Origin: a virus
Virus record (IMG/VR): IMGVR_UViG_3300025769_000423
Coordinates: 1 to 34,178 of that record
DNA: 34,178 nt
Direction: 5' to 3' (one strand)
Of this stretch, positions 24,969 through 31,768 are shown in pieces. Every line of letters starts with the position of its first letter. Positions within the stretch are counted from its first letter, which is position 1. The position numbers and the translations under genes were made by a program. The notes beneath the pieces were generated by a model. It was not told where the DNA came from. It ran no database searches and worked only from the letters and a program-made list of their open reading frames with translations.

Positions 24969-26402
24969 CTAAGCCGGGAAGTCAATCCCGCAAAGAATAG
25001 CGTTTCGATTCGGCTCTTTGCAGACCAAGTTGTAGTACCAACGCACGAAGCCTTCGTAGGCATCCTGGTTGCTAAGACGACTCAGAACATTGCCATCGAG
25101 ATCGGCCATGCCGAAGCTCTGAAGCTCTGCAATAGTCCAGGTCTTAGTCTTCAAGAAGACCATGAGACCCTTGCCGCAATGGCGACTCATCTTCACTGGA
25201 ATACCATTAAAGGCATAGCCACTGAATCCGGGATCACCCGTGCCGGTATCGCCGGTAGCTGCCTTTTTAATCGAGCCAGGCTGATTAAAGACAAGCAGGT
25301 CAGCATACTTCTGACGCATGCCAGGATGCACATAGATGCAATCCGGATCATCGCCGCCAAGCACCATAATCTCGTCCAGGATACTTTGCATCCGACCGAA
25401 GCTAAGAGTTTGGTTGGTATGAGCAACACCGTTAGCAGCTACCGAAATAGCCTGGACGGTCGAACGCAACGAAGCATTAGCAACAAGGTTGCGGTTCACG
25501 GTAAAGTGAGACTGCAAACCCAGGTTGCCATAAACGCCGTTGTTTTCGCTGTCTACGCGCTGCTTGACCAATCCATCCGTAAGACCCGGAGTAAGGATGT
25601 CATACGGAAGGAACGTGCCACCAGCATTTGCTTCTTCGCCCCAACCCACAACACGGATCATTGAAGCATAGGTGCCAGCAATGTTAGAAGTGTCATAAGT
25701 ACAAGCGCCAAAGGCTTCAATTGAAACAACATTGGCCGCACCAACAGTAGCATCAAGCGTTACTGCGTTAGCCGCAACAACCGGATTAGCTGGGATAGCT
25801 GGCAGGACTACGCTTGCGTAAGTATCCAGACGAATAATATCAATCTGCAACTTAGCACTGTGCGTAGCGGCTCGCGCCGCGGGAACCGTTTGCATTGCCT
25901 GAAGCTCAGTCAACACATCCTTATTACCCGTAAAGGAGTAAGGAACGGCAGCACCAGCGGCAACTGCACCAGCAGTTCGCTCATGGATAAAACCGACGCA
26001 ACCACCACCGGTAAACATGGCTTGGTTAGCCTTGAGCTTGGTGTCGGTAACGAGGCCGTCCATTTCCGATTGGACATACGTCGCAAACGAATTGGCAGTC
26101 GTCTTCGCCGTCGAAATGGCGGGACCAGTTAAAGAAAAACGGCCGTAAAGAAAACGAGCCGTCACGTTCAAGTTAACGTAACCCTGCTTGCCAGCAGTTG
26201 GGAGGGTTCCCAGTTCTGCTCGATAGCCGGTTCCGTCATTGCGGGAAACGTGTACAGGAATAACAACCTGACGACCTTGCCAGTCGAGGGTTGCCTTAGT
26301 GAAGAGTTGAACCATCTCAAGCTGGTTGTTGAGCGATTCAATAATCGGCCCAAGATAGAACTCTTTTAGGATCGCATCAAGATCCGAAATGCTGACAGCC
26401 AT
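24969..26402 (-). CDS. Major capsid protein
   Basis: A 477 aa protein of the HK97-fold class, judged from the typical N-terminal part: a helical arm (SDLDAILKEFYLGPIIESLN), the conserved beta strand (GRQVVIPVHVSRNDGTGYRAELG in part, residues 43-65), LPTAGKQGY and the FLYGRFSLTGPA strand (84-95) that recurs in this family, then an acidic/Ala-rich domain and a late RWYYNLVCKEPNRNAILCGIDFPA end. It forms the icosahedral shell on the scaffold encoded just upstream. AAGGAG sits eight bases before the ATG. It has six cysteines. A strong GC hairpin follows the stop and could raise capsid over portal output. Confidence 0.9.
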   Translation of the reverse strand: MAVSISDLDAILKEFYLGPIIESLNNQLEMVQLFTKATLDWQGRQVVIPVHVSRNDGTGYRAELGTLPTAGKQGYVNLNVTARFLYGRFSLTGPAISTAKTTANSFATYVQSEMDGLVTDTKLKANQAMFTGGGCVGFIHERTAGAVAAGAAVPYSFTGNKDVLTELQAMQTVPAARAATHSAKLQIDIIRLDTYASVVLPAIPANPVVAANAVTLDATVGAANVVSIEAFGACTYDTSNIAGTYASMIRVVGWGEEANAGGTFLPYDILTPGLTDGLVKQRVDSENNGVYGNLGLQSHFTVNRNLVANASLRSTVQAISVAANGVAHTNQTLSFGRMQSILDEIMVLGGDDPDCIYVHPGMRQKYADLLVFNQPGSIKKAATGDTGTGDPGFSGYAFNGIPVKMSRHCGKGLMVFLKTKTWTIAELQSFGMADLDGNVLSRLSNQDAYEGFVRWYYNLVCKEPNRNAILCGIDFPA

Positions 26403-26406
26403 CTGC

Positions 26407-27165
26407 CTAGCTCCTTAAATATGCAATCATCGCCTCTCGGGCTTCATCTGTGTTTCGAGGCTTCCAATCCTCATCAGACCCGGGATTTGACTGTGCAGTT
26501 TGTTTTCGTGAAGGCCGAGGAGGTGCAGAAGCGCCGCCTTGGCCTTGGTTATTAATATGGCGAGCAATTGCCGCCTCTTCTACCTCTGCAACCCAGTTAG
26601 AATACTGTGCTGCTACCTGCGAAGCCGACAAGTTTCCGTCTTGTGCAATCGTTTCCCAAATATATTCCTCTGGAACATTGGGATAATCCTGCATTGCAGC
26701 GCCGATTTCTTTTTCAAGCTCCATCGCTGCAAACTTAACCTGCATTTCCTGTGTTTGTTGCCGTAGGTAAGAAAGCTCTCCACCATCGTCGCCGAAGTCA
26801 TCACTGTCATCGTCGTCATAGGTGTAGTCGTAAGAGGATTCCTCGGTTTCTTGGCTCTTTTTATTGTTGAACTCAGCAATAATTCGCTCTTGTTCCGCAA
26901 TTTGAGCTTGCAGCTTACGACGGTTGTCGTTGACTTGCTTAAACCGGCCATAAGGGACTCGATGCCCCTCTTCCGGCTCATACTCGTCATCTTCATCCGA
27001 AGCATCGGCGGCAAAAACCTCCTCCTCTTCTTTCTTTTCAACCTCTTCAGCACCAGAGGGGTCCGACTCCTCTTCTACGGACTGCAATTCTTCTTCATTG
27101 CTTTCGGCTTCTGTTCGGCCCTCTAGCATCGCCACAATATTTGCGTGTCGATCTTCATTATTCAT
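26407..27165 (-). CDS. Capsid assembly scaffold protein
   Basis: A 252 aa, very acidic and helical protein directly upstream of the capsid gene. It has a Glu/Asp-rich, likely disordered N-terminal third, then the RVPYGRFKQVNDNRRKLQAQIAEQE helix typical of tailed-phage scaffolds, another acidic linker, a coiled-coil segment (LSYLRQQTQEMQVKFAAMELEKEI in part) and a C-terminal helix that probably binds the coat. It should guide procapsid assembly and leave or be degraded before packaging. Coupled to the capsid gene: the stop is four bases before the next ATG. AGGAG lies before its own ATG. Confidence 0.85.
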   Translation of the reverse strand: MNNEDRHANIVAMLEGRTEAESNEEELQSVEEESDPSGAEEVEKKEEEEVFAADASDEDDEYEPEEGHRVPYGRFKQVNDNRRKLQAQIAEQERIIAEFNNKKSQETEESSYDYTYDDDDSDDFGDDGGELSYLRQQTQEMQVKFAAMELEKEIGAAMQDYPNVPEEYIWETIAQDGNLSASQVAAQYSNWVAEVEEAAIARHINNQGQGGASAPPRPSRKQTAQSNPGSDEDWKPRNTDEAREAMIAYLRS

Positions 27166-27208
27166 CTCTTTGTTCTCCTACGAGGTATAACGGACCAAGA
27201 ACCGATGG

Positions 27209-28795
27209 TTATAAGAGATCACCAATCGCCCCCAAAACCTGATCGCTGCTATCTTTAGCAAACTCACTAGGTTTTGCGGAACTCCATAATCTTCCAGTGT
27301 GCATTTCCCATTCCATAACCCCACGAACGCCGTCAGGTTTGAATGATTTTTTAACTTCTTCTTCTATATCATCTACTTGGTCAAGGCCCATTAGCGCAAG
27401 GCCAGTTGCCATGACCATATCGTCATGCTGACCAGATGCTGCGCCAACCTTGCCTCTAGCATTGTACTGAAGGCGGTTTGCTTCCATTTTAAACCGATCG
27501 CATTTCGTATCACACCACTCCCTGGTGATGTGCTCATACAAACGAGTAAACAAAAGAGGGCGAGTTCGAGTTGTCGTTAAAAATCCTAAGCGATTATGCC
27601 AACGATTGGTTACTTTATCGAAACTTGAGGTGCGGTAAATATGAGGATAGCTTTCCGACTGAATATATTCCTGCACACCCAAGCCGTAGCTGTTGGTTTC
27701 AATAACTAAAAACGCATTGTACTTTTTAGCCGCAGCTAAAACGCGCTTAGAATAAAGGCTTGGCGGGATCTTTTCATAGAAACTTGCAGCCATGCGGATG
27801 TTCTTTCGATCTGTAACATCTAAGATCATGAACGCACTGTAATCGCCACCAGGACTGCCGGTCGCTGTGTCGACCCCCATCGTATAAATGCCAAACTTCT
27901 TTGGCTCCATGTACTCAATGTAGCCATCTTTAGCGTGGTTAACATTGTAATGTGTGGGGAAAAACGGAGCACCTGTTGCAATAAAAGCGTCTTCAGGACA
28001 GGCAGGGTACTCCTGATTGAAAATGTTCCAGTTGTTTGCGCAAGCAGTACGCAGCGTACTAACCATCCAGTTAAACTGATGCGAACTTAGCTTGTGCTCA
28101 TAAGAGTATTCTAGCTCTTCTTCTGTTGGGTCCGTAAATTTTGGAGCAGGCAGCGTATAAGCTAGATCCATTTTCCAGCTAAGAAAGATTTTGGTGTAGC
28201 CAACCTCCTTGCTCCACATGTCATAGGCTTCGTTCATCCCGTTAGCCGTAGACTCAAGGACAACCTTTGCATCTTTTGTTCGAGCACCGAACAAAGATGC
28301 GATGGTTTTCTCCATATTGTTCCAGAATGCATACTCGGACGCATGGATTAGGTTGTAGGTACCACCACGAAAGCTTTGGCTCGATGCGGATCCCACTCGA
28401 ATACTGCTGCCCGTAGCAAACTTAATTTCGTTTTCACGGGATCGAGTTGTTTCCAACTTAAGAAACGGGGGCAGATGATCATAGAATAAATGATAGATCT
28501 CAAAGATCTTCTTCACCGCTTCATCAGTATGCGCCACCACAGCGGTGCGAGTATACTTATTAAACAACGTGTACCAAAAGAAGTACGCAGCAATCGCCGT
28601 CGTGCTGCCAAGCTGACGAGCCTTGAGCAGCATTAAGTGGCTGCTGTTATCAAACCCGCTAATAATATCTTGCTGCGCCGCATTTAACTTAAGCGGTTTA
28701 AGCTCAGAGTCTTTGGTAATAATCTTTAAGTAGTTCTCACTGAAGTACTCAAAGCTTTGCGCGCAGCGCAAAATTTCGTTTTTAGTGTCCGTCAT
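27209..28795 (-). CDS. Terminase large subunit (ATPase and nuclease)
   Basis: A 528 aa packaging motor. The ATPase part shows a Walker A variant KARQLGST (58-65), a Walker B-like LIHASEYAFW with catalytic E154, and a coupling motif ESTANG (181-186). The nuclease part shows the RNase H-like acidic residues D309 (MGVDTATGSPGGDYSA), E366 (FLVIETNSYG) and D458/D459 (GQHDDMVMA). It translocates genome DNA into the procapsid through the portal and cuts it; working partner is the small subunit two genes upstream. The start overlaps the preceding 109 aa gene by 14 bases. The full set of motifs is intact. Confidence 0.95.
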   Translation of the reverse strand: MTDTKNEILRCAQSFEYFSENYLKIITKDSELKPLKLNAAQQDIISGFDNSSHLMLLKARQLGSTTAIAAYFFWYTLFNKYTRTAVVAHTDEAVKKIFEIYHLFYDHLPPFLKLETTRSRENEIKFATGSSIRVGSASSQSFRGGTYNLIHASEYAFWNNMEKTIASLFGARTKDAKVVLESTANGMNEAYDMWSKEVGYTKIFLSWKMDLAYTLPAPKFTDPTEEELEYSYEHKLSSHQFNWMVSTLRTACANNWNIFNQEYPACPEDAFIATGAPFFPTHYNVNHAKDGYIEYMEPKKFGIYTMGVDTATGSPGGDYSAFMILDVTDRKNIRMAASFYEKIPPSLYSKRVLAAAKKYNAFLVIETNSYGLGVQEYIQSESYPHIYRTSSFDKVTNRWHNRLGFLTTTRTRPLLFTRLYEHITREWCDTKCDRFKMEANRLQYNARGKVGAASGQHDDMVMATGLALMGLDQVDDIEEEVKKSFKPDGVRGVMEWEMHTGRLWSSAKPSEFAKDSSDQVLGAIGDLL

Positions 28796-29111
28796 TCAAT
28801 AGCTCTAAAATAATTTTTAGATTTCCCTCGATGTCTTCGAGTTCTTTTTCCATGACCTCAAGCTTTGACCCAATGCCCTTGATAACCTCTAGTCGCTCAT
28901 CGTTGTAGGTTGCGATTACCTGGTCGTAGCGATCTCTTAGCGCAGTCTCTCGGTCATTGTGACCGAGCGCCTGCTCTCGTAGCTGAGCCTGGAAGTTGTC
29001 TGTCATCTTGTCCATGCGCTGGCTCATCTTAATGTACATCCAGAAGATAGCGCCACTAGCTAGACCGAGTGCGCCAAACTCACCAAGCATCTGTAAAACA
29101 TTATTTTCCAT
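28782..29111 (-). CDS. Transmembrane/coiled-coil protein between terminase genes (holin-like)
   Basis: A 109 aa protein with one N-terminal membrane segment (about residues 7-24, LGEFGALGLASGAIFWMY) followed by a long charged coiled coil (SQRMDKMTDNFQAQLREQALG, then a second heptad part to the C-terminus). This layout is that of BhlA/UviB-type holin-like proteins, so a lysis role is possible. It overlaps TerS by 11 bases and TerL by 14, so it is made with the packaging genes. The ribosome site is weak. A membrane-associated helper of packaging cannot be excluded. Confidence 0.75.
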   Translation of the reverse strand: MENNVLQMLGEFGALGLASGAIFWMYIKMSQRMDKMTDNFQAQLREQALGHNDRETALRDRYDQVIATYNDERLEVIKGIGSKLEVMEKELEDIEGNLKIILELLNDGH

Positions 29112-29775
29112 GATCGCTTTTTATAGTGATAGACTTGTCCGCCGCAAGAGCTTGTCGCTCAACTTTGGTTTCCATCGTCGTCAAAACATCGAAAATCTCG
29201 GTAGTCGTTTTGGTTTTACTGTCGTCAATGTTCCAGGTCTTACGGTCCATAGACTGAATGTTTTTAGATACTTCTGTTGCTACCTTAATGATTAGCATTT
29301 GGCGAAACGGATCCTTATGAGGATAGGCGCTGGCCCTGCCCATGGCCTCATACAACATCTGACCTAACGTTTCGGTTGTTGCTTTATGCCGGGCGACTAC
29401 ATCCTCTATGGCCGCCGTAACCTCAATCTTGCTCTGCTCGACCTTTCGTCGGATCTCGGCCCTAGCGTGCTCGAGGATAGCAGAACTTGTTCCATCAGAA
29501 GATCGCTCCCAGTTGTGCTTGCTCTTCCAACGGTGGATCGTTCGGGCAGTAACCCCATGACGCTGGGCCAAAAGCTTAACGGTTTCTCCTGATTCATACT
29601 CGGCCTGTATAATAGAACGAAGGACGCTGTTGATTGCGCCATGAGCTTCTTTCTGAACAATCCGTTTGCCTGCCGGGACATGACCCTTAGGAACAATTGT
29701 AACCCCCTCTTCAGGGTCGTAGTCTTCATAGGCCTCACTGGACACCGACAACTTCCCTGGTCGCTTCTTGGACAT
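29101..29775 (-). CDS. Terminase small subunit-like DNA-binding protein
   Basis: A 224 aa protein with a helix-turn-helix near residues 65-85 (VKLLAQRHGVTARTIHRWKSKHNW), the DNA recognition module typical of small terminases, followed by a helical oligomerisation part (HARAEIRRKVEQSK, AIEDVVARHKATTETLGQMLYEA). It should bind the packaging site and regulate TerL, which starts one gene downstream. The ATG at 29775 is chosen because AAAGGAG lies in correct spacing before it; an open TTG at 29796 would add seven residues. The gene overlaps the 156 aa gene by 41 bases. The acidic/Lys-rich N-terminus is probably flexible. Confidence 0.8.
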   Translation of the reverse strand: MSKKRPGKLSVSSEAYEDYDPEEGVTIVPKGHVPAGKRIVQKEAHGAINSVLRSIIQAEYESGETVKLLAQRHGVTARTIHRWKSKHNWERSSDGTSSAILEHARAEIRRKVEQSKIEVTAAIEDVVARHKATTETLGQMLYEAMGRASAYPHKDPFRQMLIIKVATEVSKNIQSMDRKTWNIDDSKTKTTTEIFDVLTTMETKVERQALAADKSITIKSDHGK

Positions 29776-30205
29776 CCGGCTCTCCTTTGCTGGCAAGATA
29801 CTCTCGAGTCTTATTGTCTGTGTCTTCGTGCATGATCAGATGAGCATCCTGAATCCACATCGTAATAGATTTAAGAATCGGAGCCAGGTTGTCTTCCTCG
29901 TTTGGATCAAGCTCCATCAAAGTAGACCGAAGCGACTTAGTGCGACGGATAAACAAAGCTTGTTTTTTAACCATCGTCTCACTGTGCCGCCCGTCCGTCA
30001 GCATAATTGGAACACCTGTCTCATCCATAGTGATACCCCACAGCGCACGGACGTGCTGCTCAATAGTCATATCACTTGTCTCTTTGTGAAGACGGCATTG
30101 GTCCAAGCTCATTAGAACTTGGTTCATGCTCTCAGCAAATGCGCCCTCTAGTAGATGACGGTTCAGCACAGGGGTGTGCTTATCGTCTTTGCGTTTACGT
30201 CCCAT
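29735..30205 (-). CDS. First late gene, unknown helical protein (156 aa)
   Basis: A helical protein of unknown function with a basic N-terminus (MGRKRKDDKH), several amphipathic helices (LLEGAFAESMNQVLMSLDQC, ETMVKKQALFIRRTKSLRSTLM in part) and an acidic C-terminal region. No known family is recognised. GGAGG lies eight bases before the ATG, and the divergent control region begins right behind it, so this is the first gene of the late block. Its position just before TerS suggests a packaging-related or regulatory role; that is inference. Confidence 0.75.
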   Translation of the reverse strand: MGRKRKDDKHTPVLNRHLLEGAFAESMNQVLMSLDQCRLHKETSDMTIEQHVRALWGITMDETGVPIMLTDGRHSETMVKKQALFIRRTKSLRSTLMELDPNEEDNLAPILKSITMWIQDAHLIMHEDTDNKTREYLASKGEPDVQEATREVVGVQ

Positions 30206-30225
30206 CGTTACCTCCAGATGTCACT

Positions 30226-30250
30226 CTTTAGTGAAAAATCGTTCGGTGGG
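30226..30250 (-). promoter_or_regulatory. Possible phage-RNA-polymerase-like late promoter (proximal)
   Basis: CACTAAAG (30233-30226) is identical to the initiation-side core of T3-type promoters; transcription would start about 21 bases before the 156 aa gene. It is embedded in TCACT/AGTGA, a 5 bp inverted repeat, so an operator or RNA hairpin is an alternative. No polymerase gene lies in the window. Confidence 0.35.
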
Positions 30251-30311
30251 GAAGAAGTAATATTGGGGCTGTAGGAGGATTGCTAGAGGAGGATCGGGTA
30301 GTTCACCACCG

Positions 30312-30335
30312 CTTTAGTGGTTATGGGTTGGCCTG
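30312..30335 (-). promoter_or_regulatory. Possible phage-RNA-polymerase-like late promoter (distal)
   Basis: A second CACTAAAG (30319-30312), 86 bases upstream of the first on the same strand, again inside an inverted repeat (ACCAC/GTGGT). The sequence upstream of the core agrees only partly with the other copy (C.AAC...T), so the match is limited to the core. Confidence 0.3.
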
Positions 30336-30372
30336 GTTGGTGGCTGTAGGTGAGCCACTAAACCAACCAGGC
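30331..30372 (+). promoter_or_regulatory. Leader hairpin before the first plus-strand gene
   Basis: Perfect 11 bp arms (GCCTGGTTGGT, 30331-30341; ACCAACCAGGC, 30362-30372) with an inner GGCT/AGCC stem. It ends four bases before the AAAGGA ribosome site of the 111 aa gene. Likely to affect mRNA stability or translation, or to bind a regulator; there is no U-tract. Confidence 0.65.
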
Positions 30373-30389
30373 TCAGAAAGGACATTAAT

Positions 30390-30725
30390 ATGTCTATTCG
30401 ATTCGAGGATCTCATCTCTGATCACGAGGAAGCTAGCGCTCAACGTGATAGCATTACCGGAAAGACCGGTGCTGCTGTCTCATTCGTGCCGACTGAGATC
30501 TATCCCCACTCTCGTGGTGATGGCTTCGGTGTCTATGGACACCTGAAGGATGACGATACCCAGTGGGGTTTCGTCAATGTGTTCGCTAGTCAGCTAACAC
30601 TTAAGAATGGTACGAGTACCATGTCTATCATCGAAGATTATATCTCCGATGGTGATGCCATGCCTGCCGTCATTGCATCAAAAGATGGTCAGCTAAAGCT
30701 GCCCAAGGGATTGAAGTTCAAGTAA
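30390..30725 (+). CDS. First early gene, unknown 111 aa protein
   Basis: An unrecognised protein, probably globular and mixed alpha/beta (HEEASAQRDSITGKTG, then beta strands around GFGVYGHLKDDDTQWGFVNV, and a KLPKGLKFK end). It starts at ATG 30390 with AAAGGA seven bases upstream, behind the leader hairpin, and is followed directly by a good terminator (30736-30769), so it is a single-gene unit. A leader hairpin plus its own terminator suggests strong, separate expression, as for an abundant early DNA-associated or host-takeover protein; function is unknown. Confidence 0.85.
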   Translation: MSIRFEDLISDHEEASAQRDSITGKTGAAVSFVPTEIYPHSRGDGFGVYGHLKDDDTQWGFVNVFASQLTLKNGTSTMSIIEDYISDGDAMPAVIASKDGQLKLPKGLKFK

Positions 30726-30735
30726 CTTCACCCGG

Positions 30736-30769
30736 GAGTAAGAGGACTTTGTCCTCTTACTCTTTTTTT
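30736..30769 (+). terminator. Rho-independent terminator
   Basis: Perfect 12 bp stem (GAGTAAGAGGAC, TTT loop, GTCCTCTTACTC) followed by seven T. It lies 10 bases after the stop of the 111 aa gene. A textbook terminator. Confidence 0.95.
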
Positions 30770-31020
30770 ATTGTCCTGTTGTCTTTGTCCTTGGGAGTCA
30801 ACGCCTACCTATATCGGATACGCACGTTTTGGCACTGATCACCACCTGACAGAGAAGAAATGTCTTACCTACTGTAGGTCATGACACCTGTGTGATGTTC
30901 CCTCCGGGGGCTCGCCTTCGGCTCGAGGGGGCTGCGCCTCGCACGTCCTCCTTCGTGCGGGGGCTGCTCGTCGCAGTTACCCTTCTGTTTAACCTAACTA
31001 TATCTATTAAGGAGAAAGAT
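30770..31020 (+). promoter_or_regulatory. Intergenic region with palindrome and GC hairpins upstream of the zinc-ribbon gene
   Basis: About 250 bases with no convincing gene. It contains a perfect 13-base palindrome ACCTACTGTAGGT (30867-30879), three direct GGGGGCT repeats (30906, 30927, 30959), a hairpin CGCACG/CGTGCG (30940-30959) inside an outer CTGCG/CGCAG stem (30932-30976), and AAGGAG before the ATG at 31021. A promoter for the next gene should be here, but no clear -35/-10 is seen. Confidence 0.6.
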
Positions 31021-31578
31021 ATGAAGTTAGAGTCTAGTGATTTCAACACCTTGGCTAGTGTTGGTGGCAACTCAGTTAATATCGTTGACGATTGGGGAAA
31101 CGGTATGCGCTCAGTAGAGATGCCTGAGACATTAGTCATTGCTATGGTTGATCGCTTTGCGGGTAATCGAGACTATGTGATTGAAGAGAACTTTGATCAT
31201 CCAGTCGAGACAAACCGTGAGTTGTCGGAGCGACAACTGGAGTCACTCGATCATGTCAATGAAGTCCATGATGTCTATGAGGCAGATGGTCCTTTAAGCT
31301 GTGGTCGTTGTGGTAGTCCTGAGTGTGTCTATACCAGTGACAGAATCATCCGTCGTAAGGGTGAGGAAGTTGGTGAGGTACTGATTGCTCGCTGTCGTGA
31401 TTGCATGGATGTGTTCAACTCACGTCCTGAGTGGGTCACAACTGACCCTAAGGTGTCAGAGTGGTGTGATAAAGAAGGTATCAAGTGGGTATCCCCTCGC
31501 TTTGTAGGTGGTAACTCTGGTTCTTTAATCCATGTTGTTCATGGTGGTAGTCATCTCAATGCAAGGGGTGGCTACTAG
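31021..31578 (+). CDS. Zinc-ribbon-like early protein (185 aa)
   Basis: A protein of unknown function with a cysteine pattern CGRCGSPEC (C94, C97, C102) and, 23 residues later, CRDC (C125, C128), as in zinc ribbons. The acidic N-terminal half and short C-terminal GG-rich end have no recognised family. AAGGAG lies seven bases before ATG 31021; the frame is open further upstream (from 30892) but that part is the GC-hairpin leader. Zinc ribbons in phage early genes often bind nucleic acid or host proteins; a role in host takeover or transcription is only a guess. A terminator follows. Confidence 0.85.
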   Translation: MKLESSDFNTLASVGGNSVNIVDDWGNGMRSVEMPETLVIAMVDRFAGNRDYVIEENFDHPVETNRELSERQLESLDHVNEVHDVYEADGPLSCGRCGSPECVYTSDRIIRRKGEEVGEVLIARCRDCMDVFNSRPEWVTTDPKVSEWCDKEGIKWVSPRFVGGNSGSLIHVVHGGSHLNARGGY

Positions 31579-31585
31579 GTGCGGC

Positions 31586-31655
31586 GGCTGCTCAACTTCC
31601 CTCCTCGTCCCTGCGGGGGGAAGTTGGACAGCCTGCTTCTTTTTCTTTTTTATTT
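31586..31655 (+). terminator. Rho-independent terminator
   Basis: Nested stems GGCTG/CAGCC and CAACTTCCC/GGGAAGTTG (31593-31601, 31618-31626) followed by a T-rich run, eight bases after the stop of the zinc-ribbon gene. Confidence 0.85.
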
Positions 31656-31678
31656 ACTTGGCTGTAGAGGACTTAGTG

Positions 31679-31768
31679 ATGTTAGAGTATGCTGTTATGT
31701 TTACCGCTGTCTTAGTGTGTATCCTTTCTGTTTACACCTGTCTTGGAGATATGAACGATGTTGGTTAG
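31679..31768 (+). CDS. 29 aa membrane peptide
   Basis: A short frame with AGAGGA six bases before its ATG: a hydrophobic helix (MLEYAVMFTAVLVCILSVYTCL) followed by a short acidic end. It overlaps the next gene start by 11 bases, arguing for coupled translation. Function unknown; tiny single-pass peptides of this kind occur as early phage membrane or inhibitor peptides. Its size makes chance possible, but the ribosome site and coupling support it. Confidence 0.6.
   Translation: MLEYAVMFTAVLVCILSVYTCLGDMNDVG

Larger units (their letters stand above)
30206..30389. promoter_or_regulatory. Divergent control region
   Basis: 184 bp between the leftward late block and the rightward early genes. It holds two CACTAAAG words on the minus strand (30233-30226 and 30319-30312), each inside a small inverted repeat; a pair of AGGAGGAT direct repeats (30273-30280, 30287-30294); and an 11 bp hairpin (30331-30372) just before the plus-strand ribosome site. 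Promoters for both directions should lie here, but I see no clear sigma70 -35/-10 pair. Confidence 0.7.

Noticed and set aside
3149-27126. Many plus-strand frames of 60-240 codons antisense to the late block
   Set aside because: They lack ribosome sites, overlap conserved virion genes and have the low-complexity look of mirror frames.
29121-29128. TCACTATA on the minus strand as a T7-like promoter before TerL
   Set aside because: About one such word is expected by chance in both strands of this window; it lies in coding sequence and lacks G at the start. Similar words at 12602, 14468 and 33208 are likewise isolated.
29776-29796. Longer terminase small subunit starting at TTG 29796
   Set aside because: The ATG at 29775 has an ideal AAAGGAG site that would lie inside the longer version.
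30280-30546. Plus-strand frame beginning with TTG behind AGGAGGA
   Set aside because: Spacing is almost zero, and it overlaps the better 111 aa gene in another frame.
30892-31020. N-terminal extension of the zinc-ribbon gene
   Set aside because: It is in frame but covers the GC cruciform and has no ribosome site, whereas ATG 31021 has AAGGAG.
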